Assembly (NCBI GenBank): GCA_964347325.1
Contig: CAYFYA010000029.1
Coordinates: 1 to 10,009, forward strand
DNA: 10,009 bases
Direction: 5' to 3'
Origin: JAJISG01 sp964347325
Lineage (GTDB): Archaea; Thermoplasmatota; Thermoplasmata; RBG-16-68-12; JAJISG01
The notes under the pieces are model-generated. The model made no database searches. It saw only the letters and a program-made list of their open reading frames with translations, and was not told where the DNA came from. Shown in pieces: positions 1 through 6,667 of the stretch. The position numbers and the translations under genes are program-made. The stretch's first letter is position 1. Each line of letters begins with the position of its first letter.

Positions 1-769
1 CAACCTTAGGAGCTTCGAGATGGCCATCATGGACGAATCCTTCCTGGACCACTACCTCGGCTTCGGGCGGAGGCTGCTGCGACCCGTGGCCAAAACCATC
101 GGGTGGGACGCGGGTCCGCAGGAGGGGCACCTGGACGCATTGAAAAGGTCGGCGGTTCTGGGACGCCTGGGCATGTTTGAGGATCGAAAGACCCTCGACG
201 AGGCACGCCGCCGCTTCCAGGAGTACGTCGACGACCCGGCGAGTCTCAACCCTGACCTGAAGGACATCGTCTTCATCCTTGCCGCCCGCAGGGGCGACCG
301 TTCCGTCTACGACAAGCTCTGGGATCTGGAGCAGACCGCTGCCCTCAACGAGGAGAAGGCCCGCTTTCTGCGGGCGGTGGCCCATCCCATGAGCGAGAGT
401 CTCCTCCAGGAGACGCTGGAGCGCGCGATGACAGAGGAGGTCCGTTCCCAAGACGCCATCCTGGTCATCGCCGACGTCGGGGATAACCGCTACGGCCGGG
501 ATCTGGCCTGGGAGTTCGTCCAGGACAACTGGGAGGAACTGCACAGAAGGTACGGGAAGACTGGCCACCTCCTCAGAAGGATGATAGGCGTGACGGAGTC
601 GTTCACCACCCTGGAGCGGGCAGGTGAAGTGGAGGAGTTCTTCCGTACCCACCCAGCTCCTGCGGCCAAGATGAAGGTTCAGCAGGCCTTGGAAAGGCTC
701 CGCCTCAATGCCAAGTGGCTCGAGGTGAACCGACAGGGACTCGAGGAGTGGTTGGCGGACCGGGTGTGA
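1..769 (+). CDS. M1-family aminopeptidase, C-terminal part (5' end outside window)
   Basis: The reading frame is open back to the left edge (codons from base 2 read NLRSFE before the first Met at 20), so this is the last ~255 residues of a longer protein and the ATG at 20 is internal. The stretch is all-helical and matches the ERAP1-like C-terminal domain of gluzincin aminopeptidases (family M1, such as aminopeptidase N and archaeal tricorn-interacting factors F2/F3). Typical markers are the GWD tripeptide, the helix with LKRSAVLGRLG, the repeated ARRRF and FILAARRGD helices, and the final KWLEVNRQGLEEWL helix. The zinc site HExxH and the GAMEN motif would lie upstream and cannot be seen. Such enzymes remove N-terminal residues from peptides in the cytosol, often downstream of the proteasome. 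Ordinary TGA stop. It does not appear to be co-transcribed with the next gene (166-bp gap). Family assignment is by recognition of sequence pattern. Confidence 0.82.
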   Translation, partial: NLRSFEMAIMDESFLDHYLGFGRRLLRPVAKTIGWDAGPQEGHLDALKRSAVLGRLGMFEDRKTLDEARRRFQEYVDDPASLNPDLKDIVFILAARRGDRSVYDKLWDLEQTAALNEEKARFLRAVAHPMSESLLQETLERAMTEEVRSQDAILVIADVGDNRYGRDLAWEFVQDNWEELHRRYGKTGHLLRRMIGVTESFTTLERAGEVEEFFRTHPAPAAKMKVQQALERLRLNAKWLEVNRQGLEEWLADRV

Positions 770-935
770 TTGAGTACGAGGAGGACTCCATCTCTCATCC
801 ACCCCTCGAGTCTTCACGGCTGCAGAGCATCGGACGAGCAGGCCTGATCCGTCGTTGAGCTTCACAACGTCCGGATCGGGATCGAAACAAGCTGCTACAC
901 AGAAGCTATTTGGCTGTGAGAGGTCTTCGCCCGAC
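770..935 (+). promoter_or_regulatory. Intergenic leader upstream of the decarboxylase gene
   Basis: This 166-bp gap separates the aminopeptidase stop from the preferred ATG of the decarboxylase, and a promoter for the latter should lie here. I see a purine-rich GAGAGGT at 918-924, 11 nt before the ATG, as a possible ribosome binding site. A weakly A/T-rich CTATTTGG lies near 906-913, about 28 nt upstream of the ATG, which could be a poor archaeal TATA element if the transcript is leaderless. Neither is strong. No convincing bacterial -35/-10 pair and no hairpin terminator for the preceding gene were seen. Confidence 0.3.
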
Positions 936-2471
936 ATGGCGCCCGAGGAGAGACACTACACCGACCTCGACCTGAGTCCCGAGGACTTCCGAAGGCTGGG
1001 GTATCGTGTCGTTGACACGATCTCCAACTACTTCGCCACCATACGCGAAGTGCCCGTCTTCCCGAAGCGGAGGATGGCCGAGGTGGCAGCAAGCTTCGAT
1101 GACCCCCTCCCCGAGAAGGGACAGGATCCTGACCACATTCTGGACGCCTGGACGGAGAAGGTGCTCCCCAACGTCACGCATCTGGGATCGCCCCGCTACT
1201 TCGGCTTTGTCAACGGCTCCGGCACAATGATGGGAGTCTTGGCGGAGGCCCTGGCTGCCTCTGTGAACATGAACCCTGGTGCCTGGAAGCCCGCCCCCGC
1301 CGCCACAGAGATCGAGCGGCGGACCATCTCTTGGGTCGCCGAGATGATAGGATACAACCCGGATTGCGGGGGGATGTTCGTCAGCGGCGGAACCATGGCG
1401 AACTTGACCGGGATCTTGACAGGGCTCCGAAACCTCGCCCCCTACGATACCACCCAGGAGGGATTGCAGACCGCCAAGCGCGGGGACCGCTTCACCATCT
1501 ACATGTCCGACCATGAGGGCCACTCCTCGATAGTGAGGGTCGCCGACCTGCTGAATCTGGGCAGAGAGGCGGTCAGACGGGTTCCCAGCCGTGAGGACTT
1601 CACCATGGACGTTCAGGCCCTCGAGCGGATGGTGGAGGAGGACGTGGGGAAGGGGAATACGCCCTTCTGCGTCGTCGCCCAGGTTGGATCCATCAATGTC
1701 GGAGCTGTTGACCCGATGGAGGAGATTGCCGAGGTGTGTGCGTCCAAGGGGCTGTGGTTCCACGCCGACGGCGCATGCGGTGCCGTGGGAGCGATTCTAC
1801 CGGAGAAGAAGTCGCTGTTCCGCGGGTTGGAGAGGGCGGACTCCATCACCTTGGACCCCCACAAGTGGCTCTACATCCCTTACGAGTGCGGCTGTGTCCT
1901 AGTCCGCGACGCTGAGAAGATGCGCAGGGCTTTCTCCATGACCGCACCCTACCTGAGGGGGACCCTGCCCACGGAGTATACGGGCCTGGACTACCTGGAG
2001 TACGGGCCGCAGATGTCGAGGGGCTTCAGGGCTCTGAAGGTCTGGATGTCCCTCAGACACTACGGTGTGGAGGGCTACCGGAGGCTGCTGTCTCAGAACG
2101 TTCAGGCGGCGGCCCACCTCGACCGCCTGGTCCGGGATAGCCGGGACTTCGAGGCGCTCCACGAGCCCGTCCTCTTCATCTACTCCTTTCGCTACCATCC
2201 CCGGGACCTCCAGACCATGTCTGTTTCGCCTCAGGAGCGCGACCAGATCGACAGGTACCTAGACCGGTTGAACCAGCGCATCGCGGATGAGATCCAGCTG
2301 ACGGGGCTCGCGTTCCTGATGACGACCTCCGTGCGGGGGCGCACGGTCCTCAGGATGTCGATATGCAGCCACCGGACCACGTTGGAGGACATCGAGATAG
2401 TCTTCAGGAAGCTAGAAGAACTCGGGAGGACCCTCGACAAGGAGGAACGAGGGCAGTTCGGATCCGCGTAG
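936..2471 (+). CDS. Group II PLP-dependent amino-acid decarboxylase (aromatic amino acid/glutamate decarboxylase superfamily)
   Basis: Predicted 511-residue fold-type I PLP enzyme that decarboxylates an amino acid to the matching amine and CO2 in the cytosol. The diagnostic motif LDPHKWLY holds the Schiff-base lysine at about residue 310. HADGA (Asp ~278) should contact the pyridine nitrogen, and SDHEGHSS (His 193/196) supplies the cofactor-stacking histidine. The N-terminal part (GSPRYFGFVNG, then the PAATEIERR helix and SGGTMANL) is typical of the family, and the length is normal. The frame continues upstream to a TTG at 855, but those 27 extra residues are low-complexity and lack family character, whereas the ATG at 936 begins a typical N-terminus and has GAGAGGT upstream. 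The substrate (aromatic amino acid, glutamate or other) cannot be read from the sequence. The gene converges with the ThDP enzyme, with only 9 bp between stop codons. Confidence 0.88.
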   Translation: MAPEERHYTDLDLSPEDFRRLGYRVVDTISNYFATIREVPVFPKRRMAEVAASFDDPLPEKGQDPDHILDAWTEKVLPNVTHLGSPRYFGFVNGSGTMMGVLAEALAASVNMNPGAWKPAPAATEIERRTISWVAEMIGYNPDCGGMFVSGGTMANLTGILTGLRNLAPYDTTQEGLQTAKRGDRFTIYMSDHEGHSSIVRVADLLNLGREAVRRVPSREDFTMDVQALERMVEEDVGKGNTPFCVVAQVGSINVGAVDPMEEIAEVCASKGLWFHADGACGAVGAILPEKKSLFRGLERADSITLDPHKWLYIPYECGCVLVRDAEKMRRAFSMTAPYLRGTLPTEYTGLDYLEYGPQMSRGFRALKVWMSLRHYGVEGYRRLLSQNVQAAAHLDRLVRDSRDFEALHEPVLFIYSFRYHPRDLQTMSVSPQERDQIDRYLDRLNQRIADEIQLTGLAFLMTTSVRGRTVLRMSICSHRTTLEDIEIVFRKLEELGRTLDKEERGQFGSA

Positions 2472-2480
2472 TCGTCCTGG

Positions 2481-4130
2481 TCAAACGGGACACACAATCT
2501 CCTCGAGGTCCTTGCCCCACGTCTTGGAGTTCTCCGAGTAGTCAATGGGACACTCAATGAGGACGGGACCGGACAGGGAGAAGGCCTTCTCGAGGGTCGG
2601 ACCGATCCCCTCCGCAGAGGTTATCCTGAAGCCCCTAGCGCCGTAGCTCTCCGCATACTTAACGAAGTCGGGGTTCCCGAAGTCCAGGGCGAAGCTCGGG
2701 TAGTTGAAGGTGGACTGCTCCCATTTGATGAAGCCGTAGGCATTGTCGTTGAGGATCATGACCGGGAGGTCCAGCTTCAGACGGACCGCTGTTTCCAACT
2801 CCTGGGAGTTCATCAAGAAGCCTCCGTCGCCACACACCGCCAGCACTCGCTTTTCTGGGTGGAGGAGCTTGGCTGTCATTGCGGTCGGCAGGCCGCCGCC
2901 CATGGCGGCAAGGGTGTTGTCCACCAGGAAGGTGCCAACGTCGAAGGTCTTGTAGTGTCGCGAGAACCAGAGCTTGTAGATGCCGTTGTCCAGGCACAGG
3001 ATGTCCGAGGGGCCGAGGACCTTACGGCACTCCGCGACGAGCCGCCTCGGGCGGGGCGGGAAGGCGTCGTCATCCGCTCCCTTCACGAAGAGCATCTCAT
3101 CCAGGTCCGCCTTGATGCGTCTGGGGTAGTCCCCTTCGTAGCGATAGGGGGTCAGGGCCTCCATCAGCATCGCCAGAGATGTTGCGATGTCCCCTACGAC
3201 TTCGCAGCTGGGGTAGTAGTAGATGTCGTGGAAGGCAGGGGCGTAATCGATGTGTAGGTTCTGCTTGTCCAGATTCCGGTTCCAGATGCTAGGGGGATAC
3301 TCCCCGGTGGAATAGCCTACCGTGACGATGAGGTCTGCGCGGTCCAGCACGCAGTTCACATAGTCGTGGCGGTGGATTCCGAAGGAGTAGAGGGAGTTGG
3401 GGTGATCGTCCCCCAAGACCCCCTTCCCGAGCTGCGTGTGGATGACGTAGAGGTTCGTGGCGTCGCAAAGGCGTCGGAGGGCCGCCCTGACGTCGGGGTG
3501 CTGAGCCCGACTGGAGACGATGAGGACGGGGTCCTTCGCCTTCCGGATGAGGTCGGCAGCCTCCTGGACTGTCCCGGGATCGGGGCTGGGTTCGCGAGGA
3601 TATATCACGCGCTGGGGGCGGTAAAGGTCCTCCACCTCCTCCTCCAGGACATCCTCCGGGAACTCGAGGTGGCAGGCCCCCTTTCTCTCCGTTAGGGCCT
3701 CCTTGAAGGACTCCCGCACCTCTTTCGGGATGGCCTGGGGGCTCCTGACCTGAACAGCCCGTTTTGTGATGGGTTCCATCATGTGGACGGCGTCCAGGAC
3801 CTGAAAGTTGGCCTGGTAGTTCTTCCTGATACCCTTCTGGCCAGTGATTGCCACCAGTGGCCACCCCCCGAGTTGGGCGTGGGCCACCCCCGTCACGAGG
3901 TTCGTCGCGCCTGGGCCCAGGGTAGCCAGACACACTCCGACCTTCCCCGTCAGCCGCCCGTAGGTAGCGGCCATGAAGGCTGAGCACTGCTCGTGGCGAT
4001 TCGTAATGACCTGGATCTTGGAGGTCCGGAGGCTCTCCAACAGGTGGAGGTTCTCTTCCCCCGGGAGGGCGAAGACGTACTCCACTCCCTCCTCCTCCAA
4101 GCAGCGCACCAGGAGATCCGAAGTCCTCAT
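2481..4130 (-). CDS. ThDP-dependent acetolactate-synthase-like enzyme; candidate 2-oxoglutarate decarboxylase
   Basis: A 549-residue enzyme with the full three-domain plan of the acetolactate synthase/pyruvate decarboxylase family. The N-terminal pyrimidine-binding domain has LPGEENLHLLE and NRHEQ, with the catalytic Glu at about 47, followed by YGRLTGK and TLGPGATNL. A central domain follows. The C-terminal diphosphate-binding domain has GDGGFLMNSQELE (434 onward) and the metal-binding LNDN at 460-463. The start is set at the ATG at 4130, which begins RTSDLLVRCLEEEGVEYVF as in homologues; a GTG four codons upstream is less likely. A GGGGGTG tract precedes the ATG. It lies 24 bp downstream of the aldehyde dehydrogenase, so the two are probably one transcript. 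Generic annotation would be acetolactate synthase large subunit, but no small regulatory subunit or other ilv gene is nearby. The pairing instead resembles the cyanobacterial 2-oxoglutarate decarboxylase. Fold is confident, substrate is inferred. Confidence 0.85.
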   Translation of the reverse strand: MRTSDLLVRCLEEEGVEYVFALPGEENLHLLESLRTSKIQVITNRHEQCSAFMAATYGRLTGKVGVCLATLGPGATNLVTGVAHAQLGGWPLVAITGQKGIRKNYQANFQVLDAVHMMEPITKRAVQVRSPQAIPKEVRESFKEALTERKGACHLEFPEDVLEEEVEDLYRPQRVIYPREPSPDPGTVQEAADLIRKAKDPVLIVSSRAQHPDVRAALRRLCDATNLYVIHTQLGKGVLGDDHPNSLYSFGIHRHDYVNCVLDRADLIVTVGYSTGEYPPSIWNRNLDKQNLHIDYAPAFHDIYYYPSCEVVGDIATSLAMLMEALTPYRYEGDYPRRIKADLDEMLFVKGADDDAFPPRPRRLVAECRKVLGPSDILCLDNGIYKLWFSRHYKTFDVGTFLVDNTLAAMGGGLPTAMTAKLLHPEKRVLAVCGDGGFLMNSQELETAVRLKLDLPVMILNDNAYGFIKWEQSTFNYPSFALDFGNPDFVKYAESYGARGFRITSAEGIGPTLEKAFSLSGPVLIECPIDYSENSKTWGKDLEEIVCPV

Positions 4131-4154
4131 ATGTTTCCGCACCCCCGCGTCCCC

Positions 4155-5528
4155 TCAGGTGTGATCGTAGACGCTCACGCCTTTCACGTTCACAAACTCC
4201 CGGATGCCGAACTTGGAGAGTTCCCGACCCAATCCGCTCTTCTTGATGCCTCCGAAGGGCATTCTCGGATCCGACTTCGTGATGGCGTTGACGAAGAGGG
4301 TGCCCGCTTCGATGCGCCGGGCCACCCTCACTCCCCTCTCGAGGTCCTCGGTCCACACGCTCCCGCCGAGACCGAACTCCGAGTCATTGGCTACCCGGAC
4401 GGCCTCCTCCTCGTCCTTCACGGTGATGATGGGCGCCACCGGACAGAAGGACTCTTCGGTTGCGACCCTCATATTCGGGCTGACTCCCGTCAGAAGCGCA
4501 GGCTCGAAGAAGTGTCCGGGCCCTACGACCCGCCTACCACCGACCAAGAGCTTTGCACCCTTCTCCACAGCGTCCACGACCATACCTTCCATGTCGTTCA
4601 CAGCCTGCGCGTTCACCAACGGACCGACCTGGGTCTTCTCGTCCATGGGGTCGCCCACTACGAGTTGGCTCATGTGGTCCGCAAGCTTCCTCGCAAACTC
4701 ATCAGCTACCGCTTCGACCACGATGAAACGCTTCGCGGCGATGCAGCTCTGACCCGCGTTCTGGGCCCTGGCCTTGGCCGCGTTCCTCGCCGCAAGGTCC
4801 AGATTGGCATCCTCCAAGACTATGAAAGGGTCGGATCCTCCCAACTCCAAGACAACCTTCTTCAGGTGTCTGCCTGCCAACTCGCCGATCTTCATTCCGG
4901 CCCACGTACTCCCAGTGAGGGAGACACCCTGGACCAGGTCGGAAGAGATCAGCTCTCCCACCGTGTCGTGGTCCGCGATTATCGTCCTGAAGACGTTCTC
5001 GAGGAAGCCGGCTTTCTGAAACGCATTCTCGATGGCGAGAGCACACTCGGGCACGGTGTTGGAGTGCTTCAGGATGGACACGTTGCCGGCTAGTACCGTC
5101 GGGATGGCGAAGCGCAGTGCCTGCCAGAAGGGGAAGTTCCAGGGCATTATGGAGAGGATGACGCCCAGGGGCTCATACGACACCAGGTGCATCTTCCCAT
5201 CCGCTTCCACGGACTCCTCCTGGAGCCATTCCTCACCCCGTTCGGCGAAGACCTCCGCGGTCCAAGCGCATTTCTCTATCTCGGCTCGTGCGTCCGTGAT
5301 GGGTTTGCCCATCTCTGCCGTGATGAGCCTTGCGTACCTCTCCGTGCTCTCTCGGAGGGCCCGAGCCAGCCTCTTCATATGTCGGGACCGCTCGGGAACA
5401 TCGAGGGCCTTCCACTTCTTGAATGCAGCACTGGCGGCGTGGGCGATGCCGAAGACCTCGTCCCTGGACATCGTCTCATACTCGCCCAGGACCTCTCCAG
5501 TGGCGGGGTTCGTCGTCTTGAACTTCAT
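4155..5528 (-). CDS. NAD(P)-dependent aldehyde dehydrogenase, succinate-semialdehyde dehydrogenase type
   Basis: A 457-residue aldehyde dehydrogenase that oxidises an aldehyde to the carboxylate, most likely succinate semialdehyde to succinate. All core residues are visible: oxyanion Asn at 131 in MPWNFPFW, Lys 154 in SILKHSN, general base Glu 228 in LELGGSDPF, catalytic Cys 262 in NAGQSCIAAKRFIV, and the EESFCPVAPI segment around 358-366. The opening KFKTTNPATGEVL and the GQSCIAAKRF cysteine loop are characteristic of the Sad/YneI-like SSADH group. The frame runs upstream to 5693, but the ATG at 5528 begins the conserved N-terminus and is preceded by a strong purine-rich GGAGAGGTCAGG, so it is taken as the start. 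First gene of a two-gene operon with the ThDP enzyme downstream. Cofactor preference (NAD or NADP) is not determinable by eye. Confidence 0.92.
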   Translation of the reverse strand: MKFKTTNPATGEVLGEYETMSRDEVFGIAHAASAAFKKWKALDVPERSRHMKRLARALRESTERYARLITAEMGKPITDARAEIEKCAWTAEVFAERGEEWLQEESVEADGKMHLVSYEPLGVILSIMPWNFPFWQALRFAIPTVLAGNVSILKHSNTVPECALAIENAFQKAGFLENVFRTIIADHDTVGELISSDLVQGVSLTGSTWAGMKIGELAGRHLKKVVLELGGSDPFIVLEDANLDLAARNAAKARAQNAGQSCIAAKRFIVVEAVADEFARKLADHMSQLVVGDPMDEKTQVGPLVNAQAVNDMEGMVVDAVEKGAKLLVGGRRVVGPGHFFEPALLTGVSPNMRVATEESFCPVAPIITVKDEEEAVRVANDSEFGLGGSVWTEDLERGVRVARRIEAGTLFVNAITKSDPRMPFGGIKKSGLGRELSKFGIREFVNVKGVSVYDHT

Positions 5529-5545
5529 CCTGACCTCTCCTTCAC
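5513..5545 (-). promoter_or_regulatory. Ribosome binding site fixing the aldehyde dehydrogenase start
   Basis: Read on the minus strand, GAAGGAGAGGTCAGG lies immediately before the ATG at 5528. It is the clearest Shine-Dalgarno-like sequence in the window and favours this ATG over start codons further upstream in the same frame. The flanking region around the start is included in the span. Confidence 0.6.
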
Positions 5546-5678
5546 TAAGGGAATGGTGGAGTGTACTTGATACTACAGCGCGCTGCCATTTGAGCGTACG
5601 GGTGGCTTCGTCGTCGCAAGGCCTAAGTGGGATGGGGGGCTCTTCCGAGAACGGCCATTCCGCCGGTGCGGCGAGACC
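5529..5678. promoter_or_regulatory. Divergent intergenic region between aldehyde dehydrogenase operon and GNAT/C45 operon
   Basis: This 150-bp segment must carry promoters for both the leftward dehydrogenase/ThDP operon and the rightward acyltransferase operon. It contains a perfect 10-bp palindrome, CAGCGCGCTG, at 5576-5585, and next to it, on the minus strand, a -10-like TAGTAT about 45 nt from the dehydrogenase ATG. No matching -35 hexamer at normal spacing or good archaeal TATA box was found. The palindrome could be a small operator, but one copy of a 10-bp GC-rich palindrome can arise by chance. Confidence 0.35.
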
Positions 5679-6665
5679 GTGTCCCAGGCGCATCCATCAG
5701 ACGCCCCTCGACAGGAGGTTACTGTCCGTGAGTTCCAGCCCGCCGACTACGAGGGTGTCGTTCACGTCCACAACACCCTCTGGCCGGAACATGCTACCAC
5801 CGTCGAGGAGGTCCGGTGGGATGATGAGAGCTTCAACCTGGCGAAGTACGTCTTCAAGAGGCTGGTGGCCGTCAATGAGGCCGGAGTGGTGGTTGGCGCC
5901 GCCGAGTACGGCCACAGCCCGCACACTTTTCACCCGAACAAGCTCTGGATGGACATCAACGTCCATCCCGAGTGGCACCGCAGAGGAATCGGATCTGTCC
6001 TCTTCGATCAAGTCTGGCTGAGGCTCGAGGAGCTTGGGGCTGTGGAGGTCAGGGCCTGGACCCAGGAGGGGCGGTACGACGGGACCCGATTCCTCGAGAC
6101 GAGAGGGTTTGAGGAGAAACGGCGGACATGGGAGTCCTCTTTGGACCTCGCGAAGTTCGACCCTGTGGACCTGGGAAGCGAACCCACATCGCTGGGAAAA
6201 GTTGTGGTCTCGACGTGGGCTGAGGAGCGCTCCGACCCCACGGCAGCGAGAAGGCTGCACGAACTGCACATCGAGCTCATGGCAGACGTCCCCATGCTTG
6301 GGGAGTACACTCCTCTCACTTTCGAGGAATTCAAGGAATGGAATCTGGGATCTCCCGGACACATCCCCGAGGGCTACTTCATTGCGAAGGATGAGGGAGA
6401 GTACATCGGAGAGTGCGTCCTCCAGCAACAGAAAGGACTGGAGGGGGGCCTTTACCACGGATTGACTGGGGTAAGGGAGGGGTATAGGCGGCGGGGGATT
6501 GCCACAGCCTTGAAGGTCATCGCCCTTCGCTGGGCCCAGGACTCCGGGTACTCCACGGTCAGGACGTGGAACGACTCCGCCAACCAGTCGATGTTGTCCA
6601 TCAACGAGAGGTTCGGCTTCAGAAAGGAGCCCTCCTGGATCTCGTACGTGAAGGAGACAGGGTAG
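5679..6665 (+). CDS. Tandem GNAT-domain N-acyltransferase
   Basis: A 328-residue protein made of two GNAT folds in tandem, the architecture also seen in mycothiol synthase MshD. Domain 1 (about 14-155) carries the acetyl-CoA pyrophosphate loop VHPEWHRRGIGS at 95-106. Domain 2 (about 172-326) carries VREGYRRRGIATA at 265-277, followed by VRTWNDSANQSMLSINERFGF, a C-terminal signature of many uncharacterised GNAT proteins. Both loops keep the R-x-x-G-x-[GA] core, so both domains may bind acyl-CoA. No signal peptide or membrane segment. The start is a GTG at 5679; the frame stays open upstream without another start codon, and no clear ribosome binding site is seen, so the exact start is uncertain. 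The stop lies 2 bp before the C45 hydrolase gene, indicating one operon. The substrate is unknown; similarity to MshD is architectural and does not show mycothiol synthesis. Confidence 0.85.
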   Translation: MSQAHPSDAPRQEVTVREFQPADYEGVVHVHNTLWPEHATTVEEVRWDDESFNLAKYVFKRLVAVNEAGVVVGAAEYGHSPHTFHPNKLWMDINVHPEWHRRGIGSVLFDQVWLRLEELGAVEVRAWTQEGRYDGTRFLETRGFEEKRRTWESSLDLAKFDPVDLGSEPTSLGKVVVSTWAEERSDPTAARRLHELHIELMADVPMLGEYTPLTFEEFKEWNLGSPGHIPEGYFIAKDEGEYIGECVLQQQKGLEGGLYHGLTGVREGYRRRGIATALKVIALRWAQDSGYSTVRTWNDSANQSMLSINERFGFRKEPSWISYVKETG

Positions 6666-6667
6666 GA

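Noticed and set aside
20..769. Stand-alone 249-residue hypothetical protein starting at the ATG at 20
   Set aside because: The frame is open upstream to the window edge and the residues match only the C-terminal domain of M1 aminopeptidases, so the ATG is internal.
855..935. N-terminal extension of the decarboxylase from a TTG at 855
   Set aside because: The 27 extra residues are Ser/Gly/Gln-rich without family similarity; the ATG at 936 gives a normal N-terminus.
906..1763. Minus-strand frame of about 285 residues inside the decarboxylase gene
   Set aside because: Antisense shadow of a gene with clear catalytic motifs; no family resemblance.
2481..4130. Catabolic acetolactate synthase of an acetoin pathway
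   Set aside because: No acetolactate decarboxylase or small subunit gene is nearby, and the partner is an SSADH-type dehydrogenase; still possible, so the substrate is left open.
3289..4356. Long minus-strand frame of about 355 residues overlapping the ThDP and dehydrogenase genes
   Set aside because: It is rich in Gly, Arg and Pro, matches no family and overlaps two well-recognised genes in another frame; this is expected in GC-rich DNA.
3993..5093. Plus-strand frame of about 366 residues antisense to the aldehyde dehydrogenase
   Set aside because: Its composition (many His, Leu, Asp, Val) is that of the complement of a coding strand; no motif or ribosome binding site.
5529..5693. N-terminal extension of the aldehyde dehydrogenase to a start at 5693
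   Set aside because: The strong ribosome binding site and the conserved KFKTTNPATGE opening place the start at 5528; the extension would also overlap the GNAT start.
5032..6021. Plus-strand frame of about 329 residues spanning the divergent region
   Set aside because: Its first half is antisense to the dehydrogenase and its second half is an out-of-frame reading of the GNAT gene.
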